From NCBI GenBank assembly GCA_964491915.1, contig CAZBHS010000026.1, positions 14,727 through 78,726 of the forward strand: a DNA stretch of 64,000 nucleotides, written 5' to 3'. Below, in pieces: positions 8,749-16,623 of the stretch (positions are counted from its first letter, which is position 1; each line of letters opens with the position of its first letter). Source of the DNA: JAHELQ01 sp964491915. GTDB lineage: Bacteria; Acidobacteriota; Aminicenantia; UBA2199. The position numbers and the translations under genes were made by a program. The notes under the pieces are model-generated. The model saw nothing but the letters and a program-made list of their open reading frames with translations, was not told the DNA's origin and searched no databases.

Positions 8749-11211
8749 ATGACCCTGATCTCCCATCCGGCGGAAAAAAATGTCCCGGAAAAACCGTTAA
8801 CCGAACACTTGCTGAACACGGCCACCGGCTGCGCGCAGCAAATCGAGGGCATGAAGCTCGATCTCACGGTGGTTTCCAAACCGGAGCTCTCCCGCCTGTC
8901 GTTTCTCATCGGCCTCTGCCACGACTTCGGCAAAGCCACATCATTCTTCCAGAGCTACATCCGCGCCCCCGGCAGCCGCGGCGCCCCCCTCACCCGCCAT
9001 AGCTTCGTATCCGCGCTGGTGGCCTATGAGATAGTCAAAGAGGAGTTGGACTCGGAACTCCTGGCCATCGCCGCCTTCCGTATCGTCAAACGCCATCACG
9101 GCAATCTCGAAGCCTTTGATAACGAAAACTCCTCTCTCAAACGAAATATCGCAATCGCCCTTGACCAACTCCAGGATATCCAACGGTCTCACAAGCAAGA
9201 GTTGGAAGATTTTTTCGTCCCCCATCTCCAGAGAGCCACAATCCCCTGGAACGAAGATTTTTCCTCATTTCAAGATGACCTCGACGAATGGGAAGATATC
9301 GCCGAAGACGAATTAGGGGACAGGCCGGAAGAACGTATCGAATTCTTCTTCGTGGTGAACCTCTTGTTCTCGCTATTGGTGGATAACGACAAAAAGGACG
9401 CCGCCCGGCTGGACTCGACCTATTACGACGGCAACCTCGACGAATCCTTCCCCAATGTGTTCGACTACATCGAGCATTTGCGCCGCCGACAGCCGGAGAA
9501 ATTCGATCCAAACTCCCCAATCAATATCCGTAGGCAAGAATTTCTCAGCGCAGTCTCCAGCCATCCGTCCATTCACCCCGGCCAACACTTCTACACCATC
9601 ACCGCCCCCACCGGTATCGGCAAGACCTTCGGCTGCCTGGCGTTTGCCCGCGCGTTGATGGACGCGATGGAAACGCCCGCCGCCCGGGTGATATACTGCC
9701 TCCCCTACACCTCCATTATCGACCAGAACTTCGCGGCGTTCGAAGAAATCATGCGCTTCCATCACGGCGAAGCCTTCGATAGCAGACCCGGCCGCTACTT
9801 GCTGAAGCATCATTACCTGGAATCCAAAAAGGTGGAAAACCGGAAGGAAAGCGAAGCTTACAGGTACAAGGATTATCTGGACGATGTACTGTTGGTGGAA
9901 TCCTGGCAGTCGGCGATGGTGGTGACCACCTTTGTGCAATTTTTTCATTCGCTGGTGGGCCACCGCAACCGTATGCTCAAGAAGTTCCACCGCATCGTCA
10001 ACTCCATCGTGATTTTGGATGAGATCCAGAATATCTCGCCCCATTATTATAAATTATTGCGAAAAGTCCTGGATGTATTGGGCCGCCGCTTCAACATCTA
10101 TTTTCTGTTGATCACCGCCACCCAGCCGGAGATATTCGCCCCCTCCCCCATGCCGCCGCTGGAGCTCACCGCCTCCCTCGACGCCATGGAGGATCCGCTC
10201 TTTAACCGGGTGAAGCTGGATATCGACATCGCGCCGCGACCGTTGCCGGATTTTCTGGAGCAATTTGTCCGGGAATTTGACCGGGACAATTGCCTGTTGA
10301 TATTCAACACCCGCGCGAGCGCCATCGCCGCCTACCATCACATCCGTGACGCGCTACCGCGTTTCCGGGTCTTTTGCCTCACCACCAATCTGGTGCCGGC
10401 GGACCGGAAGGATAAGATACGGGTCATTGCCGAAGCTCTGGACAGGAACGAACCGATCATCGTGGTGTCCACCCAATTGGTGGAAGCGGGGGTCGATTTG
10501 AGCTTCCAGTGTGTATACCGGGATTTCGGGCCGCTTGATTCGATTGTCCAGGCGGCGGGCCGTTGCAACCGGCACGGGGAGTTCGGACCATTGGGCGGAT
10601 TGGTGAAGTTGGTGCGCCTGCAAAATCCAGACCATAATCTCAAGGAATTTCACTCCTACATCTACGAATCCAGAATCGGAGAATTGGTGCGAGAGGTTCT
10701 CGACGGCAAATGCTATGAGGGAAGACAATTTGCCGCCCTGTCGGCAGACTATTTCGGGCGCTTTGATTTTGAAATGGAGAGCGACCGCTTGTTGCGGGCA
10801 ATTCAAGACCTCAACTACGACCGCGACGCCGGCAACCAGACACCGGTCTCCCAGTTCCGCCTCATCGAGGAGTACAACGACGCCGAACTCTACATCCTCA
10901 CCACCCCACAAGCCCAGCGGGATATGGAGCGATTGCGCCGCCTCATGTCGCAATTGGCGGAGGAGGAATTGCCGCCGGAAGAGCGGGATGAGGCGATGCT
11001 TCAGATCGAAGACCTAAAAATCAAGCTCCGGGAGTTTTGCCTCTCCCTGCGGTCCGCCGACCTACAAGAATACGAGCAAGGAAACATCATCGAAGAGTTC
11101 GGTTTCATCCGCTACATCTCCTTCCAGGATCAACAGGACTTCGCCTACCACCCGCACACAGGATTTCTCGAGTCTCCGAAGCGGGAGATATCCAAAGCCT
11201 TGATATTTTGA
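8749..11211 (+). CDS. cas3: Cas3 HD nuclease-helicase (system 1)
   Basis: Recruited by target-bound Cascade to unwind and degrade DNA. The 820-residue protein has the HD nuclease first (LCHDFGKATSFF, about residues 60-72), then a superfamily 2 helicase: Walker A TAPTGIGKT (about 285), DEIQN box (about 425), VSTQLVEAGVDLSF and QAAGRCNRHG (motifs V and VI). All key residues I can check are present, so the protein looks active. Its last 75 residues have a diverged copy at 23317-23541. GGGACAGG, the word of the dispersed repeat, occurs inside the gene at 9317. It is the last gene of the operon; no cas1, cas2 or cas4 follows. Confidence 0.93.
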   Translation: MTLISHPAEKNVPEKPLTEHLLNTATGCAQQIEGMKLDLTVVSKPELSRLSFLIGLCHDFGKATSFFQSYIRAPGSRGAPLTRHSFVSALVAYEIVKEELDSELLAIAAFRIVKRHHGNLEAFDNENSSLKRNIAIALDQLQDIQRSHKQELEDFFVPHLQRATIPWNEDFSSFQDDLDEWEDIAEDELGDRPEERIEFFFVVNLLFSLLVDNDKKDAARLDSTYYDGNLDESFPNVFDYIEHLRRRQPEKFDPNSPINIRRQEFLSAVSSHPSIHPGQHFYTITAPTGIGKTFGCLAFARALMDAMETPAARVIYCLPYTSIIDQNFAAFEEIMRFHHGEAFDSRPGRYLLKHHYLESKKVENRKESEAYRYKDYLDDVLLVESWQSAMVVTTFVQFFHSLVGHRNRMLKKFHRIVNSIVILDEIQNISPHYYKLLRKVLDVLGRRFNIYFLLITATQPEIFAPSPMPPLELTASLDAMEDPLFNRVKLDIDIAPRPLPDFLEQFVREFDRDNCLLIFNTRASAIAAYHHIRDALPRFRVFCLTTNLVPADRKDKIRVIAEALDRNEPIIVVSTQLVEAGVDLSFQCVYRDFGPLDSIVQAAGRCNRHGEFGPLGGLVKLVRLQNPDHNLKEFHSYIYESRIGELVREVLDGKCYEGRQFAALSADYFGRFDFEMESDRLLRAIQDLNYDRDAGNQTPVSQFRLIEEYNDAELYILTTPQAQRDMERLRRLMSQLAEEELPPEERDEAMLQIEDLKIKLREFCLSLRSADLQEYEQGNIIEEFGFIRYISFQDQQDFAYHPHTGFLESPKREISKALIF

Positions 11212-11216
11212 GAAAG

Positions 11217-11300
11217 AAAGGGGACAGGCGAGTTATCTGTTCCCACTCCAGGGAGGAGAAAGGGGACAGGCGAGTTATCTGTTCCCACTCCAGGGTGCTC
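11217..11300. repeat. Tandem pair of 42-base REP-like units after cas3
   Basis: Two copies, 42 bases apart, of a unit containing GGGGACAGGCGAGTTATCTG and TTCCCACTCCAGGG. They follow the cas3 stop directly. The same core is dispersed between here and 34.5 kb. It is the only place where the unit is tandem. Confidence 0.7.
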
Positions 11301-11421
11301 GAGGAGTTTCAGGCGTTTTACCGGCGCAACGCCGAAGTCTGGCCCGAGGGAAAAAATTCAAAAGTCCAATTTTATTTTTTGGGAGGTTGAAACATGCTGA
11401 TATTAATAATATAATGGATTT

Positions 11422-11826
11422 ATGCAAGAGGATCAAATTTCCAAAACAGTCGAATACTGGTTGAACTCTGCGGAATATGACCTTGAAGTTGCCGATTCTT
11501 TATTTTCAAAGAAAAGATATCATTATGCTCTGTTTTTCGGTCATCTGGCTCTCGAGAAAATTCTTAAAGCTATTTTTGTTGAAAGAAAGAACGCTCACGC
11601 GCCTTTTACTCACTCTTTACCAATGCTGGCTCAGAAGTCAGGTATTGACATAAATGGGGAGCGGCTTGAAAAACTTGCTGAATTTATGGAATTTTACATC
11701 GAGGGACGTTATCCAAAAGACCTTGAGATAATTTTCAGAAAGTATGACAAGCGTTTTTCCAGTGGAAAACTGGAGGAAGTCAGGGAGATGTTTGCATGGT
11801 TGCAAAAGAAATTGAAGATATCATAA
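11422..11826 (+). CDS. HEPN-domain protein, partner of the downstream nucleotidyltransferase
   Basis: A 134-residue helical protein with the HEPN pattern: WLNSAEYDLEVADSLF, then YHYALFFGHLALEKILKAIFV, then THSLPML and FYIEGRYPKD. HEPN proteins encoded before a minimal nucleotidyltransferase are a known toxin-antitoxin or nucleotide-signalling pair in which HEPN is the RNase or substrate partner. I cannot place the RX4-6H RNase motif with certainty. The gene overlaps the next one by 31 bases. Codon use is more AT-rich than in the cas genes, which suggests separate acquisition. Start ATG 11422 has only a weak ribosome binding site. Confidence 0.75.
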   Translation: MQEDQISKTVEYWLNSAEYDLEVADSLFSKKRYHYALFFGHLALEKILKAIFVERKNAHAPFTHSLPMLAQKSGIDINGERLEKLAEFMEFYIEGRYPKDLEIIFRKYDKRFSSGKLEEVREMFAWLQKKLKIS

Positions 11827-12119
11827 AACGATACGTCCTTCTTCTGAAGGATGAAAGGATCGATGTGGTGAAAGTGTATCTTTTCGGCTCTTGGGCCAGG
11901 GGTAACAACCGGGAAGATAGCGATATAGATGTGGCTTTGATTTGCAATGATCGAAATGACGACGCCATCGAGCAGGGTATGAAGTTGTGGCGGCTGGCTG
12001 TCCGCGTCGATACAAGACTCTCACCGATCTTTCTGACTCCCGCCGATTTTGCCAAGGACTATGTTCCGATTGTTCCCGAAATCAAAAATGGCCTGGATAT
12101 GACAGATATCGCCGCCTAA
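11796..12119 (+). CDS. MNT-type minimal nucleotidyltransferase (antitoxin partner)
   Basis: A 107-residue protein with the polymerase-beta fold signature GSWARGNNREDSDIDVAL at about residues 31-48; the DID pair supplies metal ligands. In HEPN/MNT modules this enzyme modifies and silences the HEPN toxin. It overlaps the upstream HEPN gene, as usual for the pair. Such modules are frequent in defence islands, which fits the position between two CRISPR systems. Confidence 0.8.
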   Translation: MVAKEIEDIIKRYVLLLKDERIDVVKVYLFGSWARGNNREDSDIDVALICNDRNDDAIEQGMKLWRLAVRVDTRLSPIFLTPADFAKDYVPIVPEIKNGLDMTDIAA

Positions 12120-12127
12120 TAAAAAGG

Positions 12128-12266
12128 AAGAAAATATCACCATAGTGGAATGTAAAGGATGAGACAAAACTAGCCGTTGTATCTGCGATCGTAAGTTCAA
12201 ATCTCACCATAGAGAGACTTAGAGGACAGGCGAGTTATCTGTTCCTCACCATAGTGGAAATGTGGA
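12128..12266 (+). CRISPR. Relic of a CRISPR array of the 30-base repeat class, with an inserted REP-like unit
   Basis: A near-complete repeat (12132-12157, ATATCACCATAGTGG then AATGTAAAG) is followed by 37 bases, the normal spacer length, and by the first 18 bases of a second repeat (12195-12212, GTTCAAATCTCACCATAG). That repeat is broken by about 32 bases containing GAGGACAGGCGAGTTATCTG, after which CTCACCATAGTGGAA resumes at about 12244. CTCACCATAG is thus present on both sides of the insert. The GTTCAAAT form matches array 3, not array 2. No leader is visible. Confidence 0.7.
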
Positions 12267-12465
12267 TGCGGATAATTCGTCTGTGGGCAGAGTCAGTCGA
12301 GTACTAACCATTGTTTATATTTGATAACCCAGGGGTTATGTGGCGAGGCCCACATTTCAGGTTGGCTCAGATAACCCTTGCCAGAAGGGGATTTCTAGAT
12401 TCCTTCAGATTGGCATCAATGCTGCTAATTCAGTGGAATACCACAACATTTTTTTGGAGGAAACC

Positions 12466-14451
12466 ATGAAACAGAAAGAATGGGTAACCGCATGGCCCGT
12501 AGTATTTTTCATTCTAGTGCTGGCAATCCTACCTACCTGGTCGGCAACATTCGAAGTCAACACCACAACCGACTCGCAAGACACCAATCCCGGCGACGGC
12601 GTTGCGGAGGATAAAGATGGATACACGTCATTGCGGGCCGCCATCATGGAGGCCAACGCCCTGGCGGACGAAAGCGAGATCAATTTACCTGCGGGACTGT
12701 TTATATTGACAATACCGGGACACGAAAACCAATGCGAAGCCGGTGACCTGGATATTCTCAAGAATATTACGATCAATGGAGCTGGAATGGAACAAACCAT
12801 CATCAACGCCAACAGTTTGGACCGGTGTTTCCATATCCTGGGTTTCCATACGGTTGAAATCAAAAATCTGACCATACGCAACGGGAAAAGCCCGGATGGC
12901 CGCGACGGCCGGGAGGCGATGGCTGGAGAGGATGGCGGGGGCATTCTCAATCGCCAGAGCGATTGCAGTTTGTACTATGTCAAACTCCTGAACAACACCT
13001 GCGGCAATGGGAGCCTCCTAAATTCCACCGGGCGTCGGAAAAGAGGCGGCTGCGGAGGAGGTATCGCCAACTCAGGGGAAATGCGTCTCAATGATTGTGT
13101 GATTATGTCCAATCGAGGAGGGGGAGGCTCGACTGGTGGTCACGGCGGCGGTATCTACAATACAGGGAAAATCCACATGTTTTCGAGCAGAGTGGTGGGA
13201 AACCACGCTGGCCCGGGAGGGGGTAATGGCGGCGGCATCTACAGTTACGAGGGGAGCCTATCCATTTACGATAGCGAGATTTCTTATAATGAGGCGGGGC
13301 CGGGCGGATCCGGCGGTGGTATTTATTTTGGCCCCCAACGAGACAGTTACACGAATACCTATAAGTCCTATATTTGCGATTGCACCATCAGCCACAACTC
13401 CTCTACCCAAAACGGAGGCGCTTTCTACGGCGGCGGCATCTGCAACCTGAATTGTATGTGGGTCCGTCATTGCACCATCGCCCACAATGTCCTCAAGGGC
13501 AATCACGGATATGGCGGGGGGATCTATAACTATCACTCCATGTACCTCTTCAGTACCATTGTAGCCGGCAGCCAGACCACAAAAATTTCTCGTGGCCCCG
13601 ATCTTTTCGGGAGTTATTATTTCGGAGGGTATAATTTAGTGGGCAACCAAAAGGGATTTTACCACTACGGAAATATACATACCAATTTCATAGGCGTGAA
13701 CCCAAAGCTCGGCGGCCTGGCGTTTAACGGGGGAAATACCCGCACGCACGACCTCTTACCCGGAAGTCCCGCCATTGATTCAGGTCCCGAAGATCCCTGG
13801 ATCAACACAGATCAGAGAAATGTCCGGCGCCCGAAAGACGGGGATCACGACGGTACGAGCCGCACCGACATCGGCGCCCTCGAGGCAGTTCTTCCGCGCG
13901 CTCGTATCACATCGCATATGCATGGCCAAACAATCTCCGGCTCCATTCGTATCGAGGCGAAGACCAATATGCAGAAATGTGAATTCTTCATCGACGACGT
14001 TTGGACGGACATTGACACGCACTCCCCTTTCTCCTTCTATTGGAACACGACCTATGCGACGAACGGCACTCACAAGGTGACAATCAAGGGATTTGACACG
14101 GATGATATTTTTGCCACCGATTCCATCATGCTCAATGTCAGGAATGTTGAACTTAAGTTAAAAGGCAACCGTTTTTCTGTTAATGGCTGGCTCATCCACA
14201 ACACCGTTGTTCGTCTGACTGTCACTGTCTCGGACACAGCCGCGGCCACAGTTGCGGAGTATTTGATCTACCGCCAACCAGGGAACGGTTGGTTTTCAAA
14301 AATAGGGAAATTTTATCCGGGGGATCTAGTTGACAATTCGTACACGTTTGAGGACCTGGATATTTACAAGAATCTCGACTACACATACCATATCCAGGCT
14401 ATAGACGGGAATAACCAATGCGTCGGACGGTCCGAGAAGATAACTCTTTAG
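12466..14451 (+). CDS. Secreted CSLREA-domain right-handed beta-helix protein (copy 2)
   Basis: Paralog of the protein at 313-2361 with the same order: signal peptide (to about residue 24), CSLREA-like domain (FEVNTTTDSQDTNPGDG, with YTSLRAAIMEAN in place of DCSLRAA), GGGIYN beta-helix rungs, choice-of-anchor Q block (SPAIDSG ... DIGALE), Ig-like segment (RITSHMHGQTI) and a final fibronectin-like segment. I start at ATG 12466 because GGAGG lies five bases upstream; a 42-codon extension to 12340 is open but has no signal. The two copies bracket CRISPR system 1 in the same orientation. Role unknown. Confidence 0.8.
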   Translation: MKQKEWVTAWPVVFFILVLAILPTWSATFEVNTTTDSQDTNPGDGVAEDKDGYTSLRAAIMEANALADESEINLPAGLFILTIPGHENQCEAGDLDILKNITINGAGMEQTIINANSLDRCFHILGFHTVEIKNLTIRNGKSPDGRDGREAMAGEDGGGILNRQSDCSLYYVKLLNNTCGNGSLLNSTGRRKRGGCGGGIANSGEMRLNDCVIMSNRGGGGSTGGHGGGIYNTGKIHMFSSRVVGNHAGPGGGNGGGIYSYEGSLSIYDSEISYNEAGPGGSGGGIYFGPQRDSYTNTYKSYICDCTISHNSSTQNGGAFYGGGICNLNCMWVRHCTIAHNVLKGNHGYGGGIYNYHSMYLFSTIVAGSQTTKISRGPDLFGSYYFGGYNLVGNQKGFYHYGNIHTNFIGVNPKLGGLAFNGGNTRTHDLLPGSPAIDSGPEDPWINTDQRNVRRPKDGDHDGTSRTDIGALEAVLPRARITSHMHGQTISGSIRIEAKTNMQKCEFFIDDVWTDIDTHSPFSFYWNTTYATNGTHKVTIKGFDTDDIFATDSIMLNVRNVELKLKGNRFSVNGWLIHNTVVRLTVTVSDTAAATVAEYLIYRQPGNGWFSKIGKFYPGDLVDNSYTFEDLDIYKNLDYTYHIQAIDGNNQCVGRSEKITL

Positions 14452-14639
14452 TTACGAATAATTACGGGATCGAGCCTGCGGTGCCGGGGTGAAAAGACAT
14501 GAGAAGCAAGAGGCGCGTGGAAGAAGCTAAGTGTATCTCCACTTTGGGCGCTCCACCTTTCTTTTAAGCTCGTCTGTATTTATTTTTTCAAACATGGTAG
14601 AATGCATGTAATTCCAGTTCTTTGACTGCTTTGTTCGAA
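14452..14639. other. Non-coding gap after CSLREA copy 2
   Basis: I see no gene, clear terminator or repeat in this stretch. It runs into the conserved leader of array 2. Confidence 0.5.
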
Positions 14640-14847
14640 GAAAGAAAAGAGTGAAATTCGGTATGAAAAATAAATGCCGCAATTTCCCTATAATTCATTC
14701 AATAGTCCTCTTCACCCCGCAAATTCTTCCGTCGATCCCCAGGGGTTTTTACGTTATCGCCGATCGACGGAAAAAGCACCCAAAAAACAACAATTTCAAA
14801 ATCTAAAACCCCCATTACCAAAGGATCTCTCCCCAGAAATCCAATGG
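14640..14847 (+). promoter_or_regulatory. Leader of CRISPR array 2, with conserved inverted repeat
   Basis: About 200 bases closely similar to the leader of array 3 (22490-22695). It holds an inverted repeat with 11-base arms TTCCGTCGATC (14727-14737) and GATCGACGGAA (14762-14772), 24 bases apart. The last 35 bases before the repeat (ATTACCAAAGGATCTC, AGAAATCCAATGG) are nearly identical in both leaders, as expected where spacer integration is guided. Confidence 0.8.
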
Positions 14848-15605
14848 GTTTAAATCTCACCATAGTGGAATGTAAAGTAATAAGTTGAACATTTTCTCTT
14901 TGTTTATTTTTACGTTTAAATCTCACCATAGTGGAATGTAAAGGATTCACTTTTATCTTGTGCCACTTTCTTTTGATCAGTTTAAATCTCACCATAGTGG
15001 AATGTAAAGTTCACAACTTCATCAACTTTGGTATCCGTTTCGGTGTTTAAATCTCACCATAGTGGAATGTAAAGATAGAATTTTTAGATTTTTATGAAGA
15101 ACAAATAATGGTTTAAATCTCACCATAGTGGAATGTAAAGTTCGCAACTTCATCAACTTGGGAATCCGTTTCGGTTGTTTAAATCTCACCATAGTGGAAT
15201 GTAAAGGGGTATGAAAGGTTGACAACACTAACTTCATCTTTTGTTTAAATCTCACCATAGTGGAATGTAAAGATATTAGAGTTAGATTATCCAGAGTTCT
15301 ATGATGTCAGTTTAAATCTCACCATAGTGGAATGTAAAGTCACTAAAATTTGCCAAAGATGGATCCATTACATTAGTTTAAATCTCACCATAGTGGAATG
15401 TAAAGTTTGCTCTCCGAGAATATTGAAACAATCGGATTCACCGTTTAAATCTCACCATAGTGGAATGTAAAGTATTTGCTATAGTGCCTTATTCCATCTT
15501 CATTGAATTGTTTAAATCTCACCATAGTGGAATGTAAAGTGCATCGCGGGGGCGGAATTAATCCCCGAGAACACCGTTTAGATCTCACCATAGTGGAATG
15601 GTTGG
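14848..15605 (+). CRISPR. CRISPR array 2: 12 repeats of 30 bases, 11 spacers
   Basis: Repeats start at 14848, 14914, 14980, 15045, 15111, 15177, 15243, 15310, 15376, 15443, 15510 and 15576. The unit begins GTTTAAATCTCACCATAG and ends TGGAATGTAAAG. Spacers are 35-37 bases. The last repeat is degenerate (GTTTAGAT, and it loses the TGTAAAG end), which fixes the leader at the left. Spacers 3 (15010-15044) and 5 (15141-15176) differ at only three positions. It lies upstream of cas operon 2 in the same direction. Confidence 0.97.
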
Positions 15606-15768
15606 GGGTGGATGTAAAAAATTATAAATGTCAATGCGGGTGTTGGGGAGGATGTCTTTCTTCGGATAGGAGGATCTGGCGTGTTGGAATGCGGCGATAT
15701 ATGAATGTTGCGGGCAAAAAGAAATAAACATTTATAAATCTGAACATTTTTGTATTGATAATAATTTT
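15606..15768. other. Gap between array 2 and the cas6 operator
   Basis: AT-rich and without a supported gene; short frames crossing it read into CRISPR repeats and are not credible. Confidence 0.45.
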
Positions 15769-15786
15769 CAAATGGTATACCATTTG
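15769..15786. promoter_or_regulatory. Perfect 18-base palindrome upstream of cas operon 2
   Basis: CAAATGGTATACCATTTG reads identically on both strands, 112 bases before the cas6 start. A TTGATA box lies about 15 bases before the TATACC that forms its right half, so a bound repressor would cover a -10 region. The TGGTATACCA core resembles GntR-family operators. No regulator gene is adjacent. Confidence 0.5.
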
Positions 15787-15898
15787 TTTTTGCAAAGGAG
15801 CGAACCAAACATCGGATTCTGGAGGGAAGCCTTGAATCCGCATCGTTCTAAAAAAGGAAACTAAGGAAACTCATTCCTTAAAACAATGGGAGCATACT

Positions 15899-16612
15899 AT
15901 GCGATTAAAAATGTATTTCCGTTTGAAAAAACCGGAATTACCTCTCGAATACCGCCGCGCCTTCCTGTCACTGCTGAAACAAAGCTTCAACCGCGCCTCG
16001 CCGGAAGTCTACTCCGCGTTGTACGAAACCGGCAACACCATGAAACCCTTTACATTCAGCGTCTATCTACCGGGAGCGACATTCAGCGGCGACGCCATCC
16101 GCCTCAGAGGGCCGGATATCGCCTTGACCTTTTCCACATCCCAGCCGGGACCCGCCATCTATTTCTACAATTCCCTCTCCAAAACCAGATTCTCTTCATT
16201 CCCCCTGGCAAACGGCAACACAATATCTTTCCAACGGGCGCAGATCATCAGAGAGCAACCAATCAGACAACCGGAAGCGGTGTTCAAGACCCTATCGCCG
16301 TTCTTTGTCCGCCAACACGATGCCGGTACGAATGAAGACCGTTATCTATTGCCTGACCATGAAGAATTCCAACAACAATTCAGCGCCATCTGCGGCGTCA
16401 TGATCAAGGAATTGACCGGTATCGCGGGCAACGTTGCGGTGGAACCGGTGATGTTAAAAAAAGTCCCGGTCCGGCATTACGGCAGATTATTGGAAGGGAA
16501 CCACGGCATCATCAAACTGACGGCCCATCCCGAAGTCTTGACACTGTTATACCAAAGCGGCATCGGCTCGCGGCGGTCCGAAGGATTCGGCGCATTGGAA
16601 CGTCTGGGTTAG
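15899..16612 (+). CDS. cas6: CRISPR endoribonuclease Cas6 (type I-B system 2)
   Basis: Processes transcripts of arrays 2 and 3. The 237-residue protein has the Cas6 fold features: N-terminal MYFRLKKPELPLEYRRAFLSL, a central basic segment, and the C-terminal glycine-rich loop GIGSRRSEGFGALE near residues 222-235. It starts at ATG 15899, six bases after GGGAG. First gene of the second operon, with cas8b following at once. It differs clearly from the Cas6 at 4398, as the repeats do. Confidence 0.88.
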   Translation: MRLKMYFRLKKPELPLEYRRAFLSLLKQSFNRASPEVYSALYETGNTMKPFTFSVYLPGATFSGDAIRLRGPDIALTFSTSQPGPAIYFYNSLSKTRFSSFPLANGNTISFQRAQIIREQPIRQPEAVFKTLSPFFVRQHDAGTNEDRYLLPDHEEFQQQFSAICGVMIKELTGIAGNVAVEPVMLKKVPVRHYGRLLEGNHGIIKLTAHPEVLTLLYQSGIGSRRSEGFGALERLG

Positions 16613-16623
16613 AGGAGATGACC

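Noticed and set aside
14699..15258. Frames with repeated LHSTMVRFK peptides
   Set aside because: Translations of the 30-base CRISPR repeat.
15503..15843. Frames between array 2 and cas6
   Set aside because: They start inside CRISPR repeats or have no start signal; the region carries the operator palindrome.
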